64,000 nucleotides of DNA from assembly GCA_946480015.1 (NCBI GenBank), contig CAMLIL010000011.1, positions 1 through 64,000 on the forward strand, read 5' to 3'. This stretch comes from an uncultured Oxalobacteraceae bacterium. Its GTDB lineage: Bacteria; Pseudomonadota; Gammaproteobacteria; Burkholderiales; Burkholderiaceae. Positions 39,456-49,172 of this stretch are shown here, piece after piece (position 1 is the stretch's first letter; every line of letters starts with the position of its first letter). The position numbers and the translations under genes are program-made. Below the pieces are notes generated by a model. The model was not told where the DNA came from. It did not search any database and was given only the letters and a program-made list of their open reading frames with translations.

Positions 39456-40285
39456 TGGAAACGCCAAATTTCAGTATCGAGTTTTACCCGCCCAAAACGC
39501 CCGAGGGCGCCAATAACCTGCGCGCCGCGCGCGCCAAGCTGGCCACCCTGAATCCGAAATATTTTTCGGTGACGTTCGGCGCCGGCGGCAGCACCCAGCA
39601 AGGCACGCTCGACACCGTGCTCGAAATCCAGGGCGAAGGCCACCAGGCCGCGCCCCACCTGTCCTGCGTGGGCGGTTCGCGCGAATCGATCCGCGCCATT
39701 TTGCAACAGTACAAAGACAATGGCATCAAGCGCGTGGTCGCCCTGCGTGGTGACTTGCCCAGCGGCTACGGCGGCGGTGGCGAATTCCGCTACGCCAACG
39801 AGCTGGTGGAATTCATCCGCGCCGAAACCGGCGACTGGTTCCACATCGAAGTGGCGGCCTATCCCGAAGTGCACCCGCAGGCGCGTTCGCCCCAGGACGA
39901 CCTGCACAACTTCGTGCGCAAGGTCAAGGCCGGCGCCGATGCCGCCATCACCCAGTATTTCTACAACGCCGACGCCTACTTCGCCTTCATGGACCAGGCC
40001 CGCGCCTTGGGCGTGGACGTGCCCGTGATCGCCGGCATCATGCCGATCACCAATTACACCCAGCTGATGCGCTTTTCCGACATGTGCGGCGCCGAAATTC
40101 CGCGCTGGGTGCGTCTGAAACTGGCCAGCTTCGGCGACGACAGCGCTTCCATCAAGGCCTTCGGCCTGGACGTCGTCACCCAGCTGTGCGAACGCCTGCT
40201 GGCCGGCGGCGCGCCCGGTTTGCACTTCTACAGCATGAATCAGGCCGGTCCGACCACGGCCCTGTGGCAGCGCCTGGTCAAATAA
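39452..40285 (+). CDS. metF: Methylenetetrahydrofolate reductase
   Basis: Flavoenzyme reducing 5,10-methylene-THF to 5-methyl-THF for homocysteine remethylation. Signatures: FSIEFYPPKTPEG, VTFGAGGST, VALRGDLP, the cofactor-binding QYFYNADAYFAFMD, and FYSMNQAGPTTALW at the C-terminus. Two ATG codons (39452, 39455) open the frame; the first overlaps the preceding stop. At 277 residues it has the bacterial length without a regulatory domain. Under the SAH riboswitch through ahcY. Confidence 0.97.
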   Translation: MMETPNFSIEFYPPKTPEGANNLRAARAKLATLNPKYFSVTFGAGGSTQQGTLDTVLEIQGEGHQAAPHLSCVGGSRESIRAILQQYKDNGIKRVVALRGDLPSGYGGGGEFRYANELVEFIRAETGDWFHIEVAAYPEVHPQARSPQDDLHNFVRKVKAGADAAITQYFYNADAYFAFMDQARALGVDVPVIAGIMPITNYTQLMRFSDMCGAEIPRWVRLKLASFGDDSASIKAFGLDVVTQLCERLLAGGAPGLHFYSMNQAGPTTALWQRLVK

Positions 40286-40288
40286 GCG

Positions 40289-40927
40289 CTACCAGCTGTT
40301 GCGCTCGGTAATCATGATATCGAGCGCAATATCGTGCGCTTCGCTGCGAAAGTCCGCTTCGAGCATGGCGTAGCTCACCCCGATGGTCAGCGGCCGCCCC
40401 GGCGCGGCCAGGGTGCGGTCGTAAAAGCCGCCGCCGTAGCCCAGCCTGAATTTCTCGCGGTTCCATCCCAGGCAGGGAATCAGCAGCGTGCCCGGCACGT
40501 CCCCCAGACGCAAGTGCGCCGGTACCGCGATGCCCATGGCGTCCACGTGCATCGCTTCGCCCGGCGTCCAGGCGGAAAACCCCAGCGCCGCGCCGCGCGC
40601 CAGCACCACCGGCAAATGCAATCGCACGCCGCGCCCCGCCAATTGCGCATACGCGGCCGCCAGGTCCGGCTCCCCGGCCAGCGGAACATACACCGCCAGG
40701 TCGGCAAAACCGGTCTGCTCGTGCAGCGCGAGCAAGTTCCCGCACAGCGCTGCGTCCCAGCGCGCACGGCTCGCCGGCTCGATGTTGCGCCGCAGCGCCA
40801 GCAGGCGTTTGCGCAGTGCCGCCTTGGGCACAGAAGCCGTGCCCTGTCCACTGCTGTCCGCGCTACAGTGCGCGCCGTCCTCTGGCAGAGCCTCCGACCC
40901 GCGTGGTATTCTAGATTTGCCGGTCAT
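40289..40927 (-). CDS. 5-formyltetrahydrofolate cyclo-ligase
   Basis: Converts 5-formyl-THF to methenyl-THF using ATP, linking to the one-carbon pool used by neighbouring metF. The N-terminal KAALRKRLLALRR binds phosphate, and the C-terminal FRLGYGGGFYDRTL is the family signature. About 30 residues before KAALRKR are low in conservation, so the true start may be internal. Convergent with metF, with 3 bases between the stops. No 6S RNA-like element was seen upstream. Confidence 0.9.
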   Translation of the reverse strand: MTGKSRIPRGSEALPEDGAHCSADSSGQGTASVPKAALRKRLLALRRNIEPASRARWDAALCGNLLALHEQTGFADLAVYVPLAGEPDLAAAYAQLAGRGVRLHLPVVLARGAALGFSAWTPGEAMHVDAMGIAVPAHLRLGDVPGTLLIPCLGWNREKFRLGYGGGFYDRTLAAPGRPLTIGVSYAMLEADFRSEAHDIALDIMITERNSW

Positions 40928-40962
40928 GTCTCGCTACAGCGTAAATTGAAAGTTGCACTCTG

Positions 40963-42927
40963 ATGTCCTTATTCAAACTGTTCGCCGGCGCGATCGTTGC
41001 CGCCTGCATGGCGCCGGCGTGGTCGCAAACAACGCCGGCCGCACCTGCCGCCGCCGCTCCCGTGGCGGCCGTCGACACGCGCGCCGACGATGAAACCTTC
41101 GTGCTGCTGCGCGAAGCCGCCCGGCTCGACAACGCCGCCAAGGCCGCCGAATACGCCGCCCGCCTGAGCAATTATCCCATTGCTTCCTACGTCGAATATT
41201 ACCGCCTCAAGCCGCGCCTGCGCGAAGCCCCGGCCGCCGAGGTGCGCGATGTCCTCAACCGCTACCAGGGCAGCGCCATCGCCGACCGCCTGCGCAACGA
41301 CTGGCTGCTCGAACTGGGGCGCGCGCGCGACTGGGCCAACTTCGACGCGCAGCTGCCGCTGTTCGTCCTGAACGACGATCTCCAGGTCAAGTGCTATGCG
41401 CTGCTGTCGCGCCTTCTCAAGGGCGAGCGCGTGGCCGACGAGGCGCGCGCCATCCTGACCAGTCCACCTTCCTACGGCGAAGGCTGCGCCGCCCTGATCG
41501 CCGCGCTGGCGCAGAACGGCCAGTTCAGCACCGACGACCTGCTGGCCCAGCTGCGCCTGGCCGGCGAAGCGCACGCCACCGGCCCGGCGCGCCGGCTGGC
41601 GCTGCTGCTGGGCGCCTCCGACACCCGCGCCGCGCAAGCGGTCGACCTGCCCGCCGTGGCCATGGCGCGCGGCGTGGGCAGCACCCGTGCCGAGCACGAG
41701 ATCTACCTGGTGGCCATCGGCCGCATGGCGCGCACCAGCCTGAAACTGGCCGCCATCGCGCTGCGCAAGAACGCCCCCCATCTCAGCGCCCGGGAACTGG
41801 CCACCGGCTGGGCCAACATCGCCCACGCGGCCTCGCTGGCGGTGTCGCCCGACGCGCCGGTCTACTGGGAGCTGGCCAAGGGGGCGCCGCTGACCGCCGA
41901 ACAGATCCAGTGGAAGGCCCGCATCGCCCTGCGCCGCGGCGACTGGAAGCAGGTCCGGAGCATCATCGAAGCCATGCCGGCGCCGCTGCGCAGCCACACC
42001 ACCTGGACCTACTGGATGGCGCGCGCCCTGCAGGCCACCGGGCTTGAAGGCGCCAGCGCGCTGTACCAGCGCATCGCCGACCAGAACACCTTCTACGGCC
42101 AGCTGGCGCTGGAAGAACTGGGCCAGCAGATCAGCATCCCGCCGGCCGGCCCCGCCCTCACGCCCGAGGAAATCGCCCCCATGGCCAGCAACCCGGGACT
42201 GCGGCGCGCGCTCAAATTCTTCAGCCTGCGCATGCGTCCCGAAGGCACGCGCGAATGGAACTGGGAATTGCGCAAGTTCAGCGAACGCGAACTGCTGGCC
42301 GCGGCCGAATTCGCCCGTGTCAACGGCATCCTCGACCGCATGGTCAGCACATCCGAACGCACCCGCACCGAGTTCGACTACACCCAGCGCTTCCCCTCGC
42401 CGCATTTCGACATCCTGCACCCGACCACCAGCCAGCTCAAGCTCGACCAGGCCTGGGTGTATGGCCTGATCCGCCAGGAGTCGCGCTTCGTGATGGATGC
42501 CCAGTCCTCGGTGGGCGCCTCCGGCCTGATGCAGGTCATGCCGTCCACCGCCGCCTACGTGGCGCGCAAGATCGGCCTGGCCGACTATGTGCACGGCAAG
42601 CTGGCCGACCTGCACACCAATCTGGTGCTGGGCGCGAACTACATGAACATGGTGCTGCAAAGCGCCGACGGGTCGCAGGCGCTGGCCAGCGCGGCCTACA
42701 ACGCCGGGCCGGGACGCATGCGCAGCTGGCGTTCGGCCCTGACCGAGCCGATGGAAGGGGCGATCTTCGCCGAGACCATCCCCTTCATGGAAACGCGCGT
42801 GTATGTGAAAAACGTGCTGGCCAACGCCACCACCTACGCCGCTTTGTTCGACAACAAACCGCAGTCGCTCAAGGCGCGCCTGGGCAAAATATCGCCGCGC
42901 AGCGCCAGCGCCATCGAACTGCCCTAG
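40963..42927 (+). CDS. slt: Soluble lytic murein transglycosylase
   Basis: Periplasmic peptidoglycan-cleaving enzyme forming 1,6-anhydromuropeptides. Signal peptide (about 1-21), a superhelical alpha domain (about 40-460), then the Slt catalytic domain with the glutamate in LIRQESRFV (about E506), GASGLMQVMPSTA and AAYNAGPGR. At 654 residues it fits Slt70-type enzymes. Divergent from the cyclo-ligase across 35 bases; followed by an NAD-binding protein after 9 bases. Confidence 0.94.
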   Translation: MSLFKLFAGAIVAACMAPAWSQTTPAAPAAAAPVAAVDTRADDETFVLLREAARLDNAAKAAEYAARLSNYPIASYVEYYRLKPRLREAPAAEVRDVLNRYQGSAIADRLRNDWLLELGRARDWANFDAQLPLFVLNDDLQVKCYALLSRLLKGERVADEARAILTSPPSYGEGCAALIAALAQNGQFSTDDLLAQLRLAGEAHATGPARRLALLLGASDTRAAQAVDLPAVAMARGVGSTRAEHEIYLVAIGRMARTSLKLAAIALRKNAPHLSARELATGWANIAHAASLAVSPDAPVYWELAKGAPLTAEQIQWKARIALRRGDWKQVRSIIEAMPAPLRSHTTWTYWMARALQATGLEGASALYQRIADQNTFYGQLALEELGQQISIPPAGPALTPEEIAPMASNPGLRRALKFFSLRMRPEGTREWNWELRKFSERELLAAAEFARVNGILDRMVSTSERTRTEFDYTQRFPSPHFDILHPTTSQLKLDQAWVYGLIRQESRFVMDAQSSVGASGLMQVMPSTAAYVARKIGLADYVHGKLADLHTNLVLGANYMNMVLQSADGSQALASAAYNAGPGRMRSWRSALTEPMEGAIFAETIPFMETRVYVKNVLANATTYAALFDNKPQSLKARLGKISPRSASAIELP

Positions 42928-42936
42928 CGAGGAAGC

Positions 42937-43899
42937 ATGAAAGACCTGACGGTAGTGGTATTCGGCGGCTCCGGCTTCATCGGCAGCCACCTGGCGGCGC
43001 GCCTGTCGGCCGAAGGCGCGCGCGTGATCGTGCCGACCCGCCGCTACGAGCGCGCCAAGCACCTGATCTTTTTGCCGCGCGTGGAAGTGGTCGAAGCCGA
43101 CATTCACGACGACGCCACCGTGCGCAGCCTGCTCGACCAGCGCGACGCCGCCATCAACCTGGTCGGCGTGCTGCACTCGCGCCGCGGCACGCCCTATGGC
43201 CCCCAGTTCCAGCGCGCCCACGTCGAGCTGCCGCGCCGCATCGTGGCCGCCTGCGCCGCCGCCGGCGTGCCGCGCTACCTGCACATGAGCGCCCTGGGCG
43301 CCGCCGCCGACGGTCCCTCCATGTACCAGCGCTCCAAAGCCGCCGGCGAAGTGGCCGCGCGCGCCGAACTGTCGGTGGCCGCCACCATCTTCCGTCCCTC
43401 GGTGGTATTCGGGCCGGAAGACCGCTTCCTGAACATGTTTGCGCGCATGCAGCGGCGCCTGCCGGTGATCCCGCTGGCCTGCGCCGATGCCGATTTCCAG
43501 CCGGTGTATGTCGGCGACGTGGTGCAAGCCTTCGTCCATTCCCTGCACGACCCCAAGACCCGCCACCTGGTGTTCCACCTGGGCGGCCCGCAGATCTACA
43601 CCCTGGCCGACCTGGTCCGCCTGGCCGGGCGCTACAGCGGCCACGAGCGCCGCATCATCGCGTTGCCGCCTGCCTTGGGACGCATGATGGCGGCCATGTT
43701 CGAGATGCTCCCCGGCACGCCTCTGATGACCCGTGATAACATCGACTCTATGCAGGTTGACAATGTTGTCGACCCGGCCATCCAGGCCACCACCAACGCC
43801 AGCCTGGGCATCGTGCCCACCGCGCTGGAGGCGGTCGCACCGCACTACCTGACGCCGCACGAGCGCTTCGATGATTTCCGTGCGCGCGCCGGGCGCTAA
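42937..43899 (+). CDS. NAD(P)-binding protein, complex I NDUFA9-like
   Basis: Atypical short-chain dehydrogenase/epimerase-fold protein resembling the NDUFA9 accessory subunit. The Rossmann motif FGGSGFIGSH is at about 9-18. The catalytic Tyr/Lys region reads MYQRSKAAGE, so a YxxxK-like pair is kept. The C-terminal half has VVFGPEDRFLNMFARM, typical of this group. Its role is unclear, perhaps quinone- or lipid-related; no complex I genes are nearby. Confidence 0.85.
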   Translation: MKDLTVVVFGGSGFIGSHLAARLSAEGARVIVPTRRYERAKHLIFLPRVEVVEADIHDDATVRSLLDQRDAAINLVGVLHSRRGTPYGPQFQRAHVELPRRIVAACAAAGVPRYLHMSALGAAADGPSMYQRSKAAGEVAARAELSVAATIFRPSVVFGPEDRFLNMFARMQRRLPVIPLACADADFQPVYVGDVVQAFVHSLHDPKTRHLVFHLGGPQIYTLADLVRLAGRYSGHERRIIALPPALGRMMAAMFEMLPGTPLMTRDNIDSMQVDNVVDPAIQATTNASLGIVPTALEAVAPHYLTPHERFDDFRARAGR

Positions 43900-43923
43900 C
43901 CGACACTGACAGCAATCCACACT

Positions 43924-44646
43924 ATGCAGACCACCGAACTCGACCCCATCCTGTCCCAGACCCTGGAAGACGCACGCAACGCCGGCCTGACCCTCATCAT
44001 CGGCAACAAGAACTACTCCTCGTGGTCGATGCGCCCGTGGGTCGCCGCGACCGCCTTCAACATCCCGTTCCAGGAAGTGCGCATCCTGCTCGACAAGCCC
44101 GACACCGCCACCCGCATCGCCGAGTTTTCGGCGGCCGGGCGCGTACCGGTGCTCATCGCCGGCGACATGACCATCTGGGACAGCCTGGCCATCTGCGAAT
44201 ACCTGGCCGAACAGTTCCCGGAAAAGCACCTGTGGCCGCAGGACGTGGCCGCGCGCGCCATGGCCCGCTCGATCTGCGCCGAAATGCACTCCGGCTTTGC
44301 CGACCTGCGCAGCGCCATGTCGATGAATATCCGCGCCAGCATGCCGGGGCGCGGGCGCACTCCCGGCGCGCAGGGCGACATCGGCCGCATCAGCGAAATC
44401 TGGGAAGAATGCCTGGCGCGCTTCGGCCACCACCAGTTCCTGTTCGGCGACTTCAGCATCGCCGACGCCTTCTTCGCACCGGTGGTGATGCGTTTCCGCA
44501 CCTACCAGGTGGCGCTGGCCCCGGCCCTGCAGGCCTACTGCAACCGCGTGCAGGCCCACCCGGCCGTGGCGCGCTGGATCGCCGAAGCGCTGGCCGAGCC
44601 CGAACTGGCGCAAGTGCACGAAGACGAACTGCGCAACCTGCCCTAA
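43924..44646 (+). CDS. Glutathione S-transferase family protein
   Basis: A 240-residue GST with N-terminal thioredoxin-like domain (about 20-95: LIIGNKNYSSWSMRPW, then GRVPVLIAGDMTIWDSLAICEYLAE) and a helical C-terminal domain. The active-site position is in the SSWS segment, as in related bacterial GSTs. About 18 extra residues precede the domain. Starts 24 bases after the NDUFA9-like gene and ends 3 bases before cca, suggesting one transcript. Substrate unknown. Confidence 0.9.
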   Translation: MQTTELDPILSQTLEDARNAGLTLIIGNKNYSSWSMRPWVAATAFNIPFQEVRILLDKPDTATRIAEFSAAGRVPVLIAGDMTIWDSLAICEYLAEQFPEKHLWPQDVAARAMARSICAEMHSGFADLRSAMSMNIRASMPGRGRTPGAQGDIGRISEIWEECLARFGHHQFLFGDFSIADAFFAPVVMRFRTYQVALAPALQAYCNRVQAHPAVARWIAEALAEPELAQVHEDELRNLP

Positions 44647-44649
44647 GCC

Positions 44650-45870
44650 ATGCAGACCTATGTCGTCGGCGGCGCCGTGCGCGATAAGCTGCTCGGCCTG
44701 CCCGTGCAGGACCACGACTGGGTCGTCGTCGGCGCCAATCCGCAAGACATGCTGGCCAGGGGCTTCCGCCCGGTCGGCAAGGACTTCCCGGTATTCCTGC
44801 ATCCTGAAACCCAGGAGGAATACGCGCTGGCGCGCACCGAGCGCAAGACCGCGCCCGGCTACCGCGGCTTCGTGTTCCACACCGCCGCCGACGTCACGCT
44901 CGAAGAAGACCTGGTGCGCCGCGACCTGACCATCAACGCCATCGCGCGCGCCGATGACGGCAGCCTGATTGACCCGTTCGGCGGCCAGCGCGACCTTGCC
45001 GCCCGGGTGTTCCGCCACGTCTCGCCGGCCTTCGCCGAAGACCCGGTACGCATCCTGCGCGTGGCGCGCTTCGCCGCGCGCTTTGGCGACTTCACCGTGG
45101 CGCCCGAAACCCTTGAGCTGATGCGGCGCATGGTGGACGCGGGCGAAGTCGACGCGCTGGTGCCCGAACGGGTGTGGCAGGAGATCGCGCGCGGCCTGAT
45201 GGAAGCGACGCCCTCGCGCATGCTGGCGGTGCTGCGCGACTGCGGCGCGCTGGCGCGCCTGATGCCGGAACTCGATGCCTTGTGGGGCGTGCCGCAGCCG
45301 GCCGCCCACCACCCCGAGATCGACACCGGCGCGCACATGATGCTGGTGATCGACTACGCCGCCGCGCGCGGCTTGGCGCTGCCGGTGCGCTTCGCGGCCC
45401 TGATGCACGACCTCGGCAAGGGTGTCACCCCGCCCGAAGCCTGGCCCAGCCACCATGGCCACGAAGGGATGGGCACGCGCCTGATCGACACGCTGTGCAA
45501 GCGCCTCAAGGTGCCCAACGACTGCCGCGAACTGGCCATCATGACCGCGCGCGAACACGGCAACGTCGGCCGCGCCCTGATCTTGCGCGCCAATACCATC
45601 GTCACCCTGTTCGAGCGCTGCGACGCCTTCCGCAAACCGGAACGCTTCGCTCAAATGCTGCAGGCCGCCGAATGCGACTTCCGCGGACGCGGCGGACCGG
45701 GCGACGACTTCCTCACGCGCCCCTATCCGCAGGCCGGGCACCTGCTGGCGGCGCTGGCGGCGGCGCGCGCCGTCGATGCCGGCGCCGTGGCCCAGCGCTA
45801 CGCCGAACAGCGCGAACGCATCCCCGCAGCAGTCCACAGCGCCCGCGTGTGGGCCGTAAAGCGCGCCTAG
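44650..45870 (+). CDS. cca: Multifunctional CCA tRNA nucleotidyltransferase with HD domain
   Basis: Adds or repairs the 3' CCA of tRNA. The class II nucleotidyltransferase head has [11 protein letters not shown] and the metal-binding DHDW (Asp pair near 21 and 23), followed by [10 protein letters not shown] and the [12 protein letters not shown] neck. A C-terminal HD domain with ALMHDLGKG gives 2',3'-cyclic phosphodiesterase/phosphatase activity in the E. coli type. At 406 residues it matches that type. Confidence 0.96.
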   Translation: MQTYVVGGAVRDKLLGLPVQDHDWVVVGANPQDMLARGFRPVGKDFPVFLHPETQEEYALARTERKTAPGYRGFVFHTAADVTLEEDLVRRDLTINAIARADDGSLIDPFGGQRDLAARVFRHVSPAFAEDPVRILRVARFAARFGDFTVAPETLELMRRMVDAGEVDALVPERVWQEIARGLMEATPSRMLAVLRDCGALARLMPELDALWGVPQPAAHHPEIDTGAHMMLVIDYAAARGLALPVRFAALMHDLGKGVTPPEAWPSHHGHEGMGTRLIDTLCKRLKVPNDCRELAIMTAREHGNVGRALILRANTIVTLFERCDAFRKPERFAQMLQAAECDFRGRGGPGDDFLTRPYPQAGHLLAALAAARAVDAGAVAQRYAEQRERIPAAVHSARVWAVKRA

Positions 45871-45960
45871 ACACCTAGACCCTGTTGTCCTCGCGAACGC
45901 GGGGACCCGTCCGAATCCTGCTATTCTGGCGGCGACAAACTCGACCGGGGAGGGTAGCGG

Positions 45961-46893
45961 ATGCGCTGCGCACGATGCTCGCTTGGCCTGGCGCTTGCCC
46001 TTGCCGCGGCGGGGGTGGCGTTCGCCCAGCCTGTCCAGAACGAGCCCCTGCGCCCATTGCCGGCGCGCAGCGGCGCCGATCCGGCCCGCGCCGCGCTCGG
46101 CAAGCGCCTGTACTTCGATGCGCGCCTGTCCGGCAGCGGCCGGCACAGCTGCGCCAGTTGCCACGACCTCGGCCGTGGCGGCGCCGACGGCAAGCCGCTG
46201 GCCGACGCCATCGGCGGCAAGGGCGGCCTGTTCAACACCCCCAGCATCTACAACAGCGTATTTAATTTCCGCCAGTCATGGATCGGCCGTCCGGTCGGCC
46301 TCGACCAGTTGCCCGAACACGTGCAAGGCGGCAGCTGGGACGCCATCCTCGTCCGCCTGGCCCCCGACAATGCGCTCGACAGCCAGTTCCGCGAAGTCTA
46401 CGGCGAAGCCATGACGGCGGGCGCCGCGCGCGACGCCCTTGGCCAGTACCTGCGCACGCTGGTCACGCCGGCGCGCTTCGACCGCTACCTGCGCGGCGAC
46501 GGCGCGGCCCTGAGCGAGGATGAAAAGGCCGGCTACGCGCGCTTCAAGAGCTACGGCTGCGTGGCCTGCCACCAGGGCATCAACGCCGGCGGCAATATGT
46601 TCGCCCGCCTCGGCGTGCTGCGCCCGCTGCCCGGCGCCCATGGGCAGGGGCGCTTCCAGCTGACCGGCAAGGAAGCCGACCGCGACGTCTACCGCGTGCC
46701 CAGCCTGCGCAACGTCGCCCTGACCGCGCCATACTTGCACGACGGCAGCGTCGCCACCCTGGAAGAAGCGGTCGACCTGATGTTCAAATACCAGCTCGGA
46801 CGCGCCGCGCCCAGGCAGGACAAGGAACTGATCATCCGCTTTTTGGGCAGCCTGAACGGCGAACGCCTGCCGCCGGAAGGAACGGCGCCATGA
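45961..46893 (+). CDS. Dihaem cytochrome c peroxidase-like protein
   Basis: Periplasmic dihaem protein of the CcpA/MauG family. Signal peptide (about 1-22, ending AFAQ), then haem site 1 CASCH and haem site 2 CVACH, with FNTPSIYNSVFNFRQSWIGR and VPSLRNVALTAPYLHDGS as family blocks. It probably reduces hydrogen peroxide or oxidises a partner protein. The stop overlaps the diguanylate cyclase start, so they are coupled. A 55-base piece of this gene (46645-46699) is duplicated at 58378. Confidence 0.9.
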   Translation: MRCARCSLGLALALAAAGVAFAQPVQNEPLRPLPARSGADPARAALGKRLYFDARLSGSGRHSCASCHDLGRGGADGKPLADAIGGKGGLFNTPSIYNSVFNFRQSWIGRPVGLDQLPEHVQGGSWDAILVRLAPDNALDSQFREVYGEAMTAGAARDALGQYLRTLVTPARFDRYLRGDGAALSEDEKAGYARFKSYGCVACHQGINAGGNMFARLGVLRPLPGAHGQGRFQLTGKEADRDVYRVPSLRNVALTAPYLHDGSVATLEEAVDLMFKYQLGRAAPRQDKELIIRFLGSLNGERLPPEGTAP

Positions 46894-48380
46894 TGCGCGG
46901 CCGCCGGCTCGCCGCCGCGCTGCTGTTCATCGGCCTGACGCTGGTGCTGGCCTTCCTGTTCAACCGCACCCAGGCGGTCGACATCGAAGGCGAGAACCGC
47001 ATCATGCTCGAGCTGCGCGAATTCGAAAAGCTCGACGCCGAGTGGAACGTCAACATCCTGCGCTCGCACATCGGCACCAACCCCGATTACGACCCGCTGG
47101 CCGCCTCCCTGCCGCGCATGCACACCCTGCTGGAGCACTTCGGGCGCGCGCTGCCCGCGTCGCAGGGAGCGGCCGCGCGCCAGGCTTATGCCAATCTGAC
47201 CCGCGCGCTCAGCGAGAAGGAAGAACTGGTCGAACAGTTCAAGAGCTACAACGCGATCCTGCGCAATTCGCTGCTGTATTTCCCGGGCGGGATCAGCGTC
47301 CTCAAGACGGAGCTTAGCGGCGTCCCTGGCGCCGGCCGCCTCGACGCCGTGCTCAACCTGCTGTTGACCGATACCCTGCGCTACAACCTCGCGCCCGACC
47401 GTGCCCTGGCCGAACGCATCGACGCGGCCATCGCCACCGCGCTGGCTTTGCGCGAACCGCTGCCGGCGGACCTGGCGGAGCAGGTCGAGGAACTGGCCGC
47501 GCACGGGCGCGCCATCCTGCGCTACCGCGCGCTGGAAAACGCCCTGGAAGCGCGCATCGCCCGGGCCGGCACCGCCGAGGCCACCGAACGGCTGGCCTAC
47601 GTGTTCGACCGCGCCTACGACCAGCTGGAAATCGGCAAGCAGCGCTTTCGCAGCTACCTGTTCGTCTACGCCGGCGTGCTGCTGGTGCTGCTGATCTACG
47701 TGGCCTGGCGGCTGCGGCGCAGCTACCGCATCATCGGCGTGGTCAACCGCAGCCTGCAGGCGGCCAACGAAACCCTGGAAGCGCGCGTGGCCGAGCGCAC
47801 CGCCGAACTCGAAGCGCAATCGGCCAAACTGCGCCAGATGGCCCAGCACGACGGCCTGACCGGGCTGATCAACTACGCCGAGCTGACCCGCCTGCTCGAC
47901 CATGCGCTGGTGCGCGCCGCGCGCCGCAATACCGTGGTGGTGCTGATGTTCATCGACCTCGACGGCTTCAAGGCCGTCAATGACACCTTTGGGCACGCGA
48001 CCGGCGACCTGGTGCTCAAGGCCGTGGCCACGCGGGTGCAGGACAAGCTGCGCAAGGAAGACGCGCTGGCCCGCCTCGGCGGCGACGAATTCGTCATCCT
48101 GCTGGAAGAAGTGAGCTCGCGCGAGGGCGCGCTGCGGGTGGCCGAGCAGACCCTCGGGCAGATCCGTTCGATCGACGAGGCCGGCGGCCATCCGGTGCGC
48201 ATCTCGGCCAGCATCGGCGTGGCCAGCGCCAAGGGCGGCGATGGCGCGGCGCGCGGCGCCGACGCGCTGCTGGCCGACGCCGACCAGGCCATGTACCAGG
48301 CCAAGCAATCCGGCAAGAACGCCATCGTCGTCAGCGCGCAGGCGAAGTGGAGTTCCGACCCGGTGGCGCTGGCCGGTTGA
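46890..48380 (+). CDS. Membrane diguanylate cyclase with DAHL-like sensor
   Basis: Makes cyclic di-GMP. A TM helix (about 7-24), a helical periplasmic sensor of the DAHL type (about 30-245), a second TM helix (about 255-275), a short coiled coil (about 285-320) and a GGDEF domain. The active-site GGDEF is at 397-401, and the inhibitory RxxD site (RKED) lies just upstream, so product feedback is likely. Overlaps the cytochrome gene by 4 bases; that pairing suggests redox-linked input, which is inference. Its last bases (48370-48389) recur at 58434. Confidence 0.93.
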   Translation: MMRGRRLAAALLFIGLTLVLAFLFNRTQAVDIEGENRIMLELREFEKLDAEWNVNILRSHIGTNPDYDPLAASLPRMHTLLEHFGRALPASQGAAARQAYANLTRALSEKEELVEQFKSYNAILRNSLLYFPGGISVLKTELSGVPGAGRLDAVLNLLLTDTLRYNLAPDRALAERIDAAIATALALREPLPADLAEQVEELAAHGRAILRYRALENALEARIARAGTAEATERLAYVFDRAYDQLEIGKQRFRSYLFVYAGVLLVLLIYVAWRLRRSYRIIGVVNRSLQAANETLEARVAERTAELEAQSAKLRQMAQHDGLTGLINYAELTRLLDHALVRAARRNTVVVLMFIDLDGFKAVNDTFGHATGDLVLKAVATRVQDKLRKEDALARLGGDEFVILLEEVSSREGALRVAEQTLGQIRSIDEAGGHPVRISASIGVASAKGGDGAARGADALLADADQAMYQAKQSGKNAIVVSAQAKWSSDPVALAG

Positions 48381-48389
48381 CCTGCACGC
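48370..48389 (+). repeat. 20-bp direct repeat, left flank of the island
   Basis: TGGCCGGTTGACCTGCACGC covers the end of the cyclase gene and recurs exactly at 58434-58453. The two copies bracket the whole T6SS effector-immunity island. Confidence 0.85.
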
Positions 48390-48406
48390 TGTGCGCGCAA
48401 CAATCT

Positions 48407-49072
48407 TTACGAGCCAATTAGTTTATCGAGATCGATATTGGTAAGCGGCACAGTTGGTGCGGCGAGTTGTCGAAGAATCGTCAAATGCACATCGGTTTTC
48501 ACCCTAGCCAAATTCTCAAGTTGCACCTTTCCGCCCAGTACAACAGCCGGTTCCAAACCGTATATCTCGTCTGACGCAAGTGGGCCTAATTTAGCCATTG
48601 CGCGCTCGAAGAGTGGCTGACCGCTCTCGTCTTGCATGTCAAAGCGGGTGGGCTTGCTGAAGGCAAAGAATGATCGGATCGACAAATTCAAGTTATCTCT
48701 CGCCTTGGTTTTCAGTTCCTGTGGAAGAGCAGAAATCATGTGAATGGGGCACGCAATCGTAACACTCCGCCCTGTTTTTTCACCACATACATACATGTCG
48801 CCAAATGCCGATCTTGCAATTACATGGAACGCATCGAGTTGCTCCAATTTTGTGCCTTCGAGCCACTCATCAACAAGGTCTTCATACTCATCAGGATCAA
48901 CGGTACAGAAGAGTGCGTTAGCGTATTCGCACCATCCCTCTTCCTTCCAGTATTTCAATAACTGATCTGGCAATTTTCCGAGCCACTTTTCAATGCTTGA
49001 GGCAGGGACCTCGACGCGCTTTGTAGCCTCGCCAAATTTACTAATAAAATATTCAAAGTCTTCGTCTCTCAT
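48407..49072 (-). CDS. GAD-like/DUF1851 immunity-type protein 1
   Basis: Predicted cytosolic T6SS immunity protein with an N-terminal GAD-like domain and a C-terminal DUF1851 part, the organisation of the Agrobacterium Tdi1 immunity protein. The start MRDEDFEYFISKFGEAT matches its two paralogues in the island, so I use ATG 49072 rather than 49120. LPDQLLKYWKEEGWCEYANALFCTVDPDEYEDLVDEWL and the closing IYGLEPAVVLGG block are shared. At 221 residues it is one residue longer than its paralogues. Last gene of the array; AT-rich compared with the flanks. Confidence 0.8.
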   Translation of the reverse strand: MRDEDFEYFISKFGEATKRVEVPASSIEKWLGKLPDQLLKYWKEEGWCEYANALFCTVDPDEYEDLVDEWLEGTKLEQLDAFHVIARSAFGDMYVCGEKTGRSVTIACPIHMISALPQELKTKARDNLNLSIRSFFAFSKPTRFDMQDESGQPLFERAMAKLGPLASDEIYGLEPAVVLGGKVQLENLARVKTDVHLTILRQLAAPTVPLTNIDLDKLIGS

Positions 49073-49099
49073 CTTTTCGAGGTCTCCTGCGAATTTGTT

Positions 49100-49172
49100 G
49101 GTAGGCGCAATTGGGGCCACTTGATTGCCATCGATATCGATAAGAAGGCGATGGCAATAATTTCATTAACCG
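49100..49172 (-). repeat. Cassette-spacer repeat, copy A
   Basis: 73-base sequence matching 51753-51824 with few mismatches and one single-base indel. It contains the stop region of immunity-like gene B1 and the spacer leading to GAD-like gene 1. Both copies precede an immunity gene. Confidence 0.8.

Noticed and set aside
40969..46164. A 1731-codon open frame on the minus strand
   Set aside because: It lies antisense to slt, the NDUFA9-like gene, GST and cca, all of which have clear family motifs. Long antisense frames are expected at this GC content, and its translation is low-complexity Arg/Ala/Gly/His sequence.
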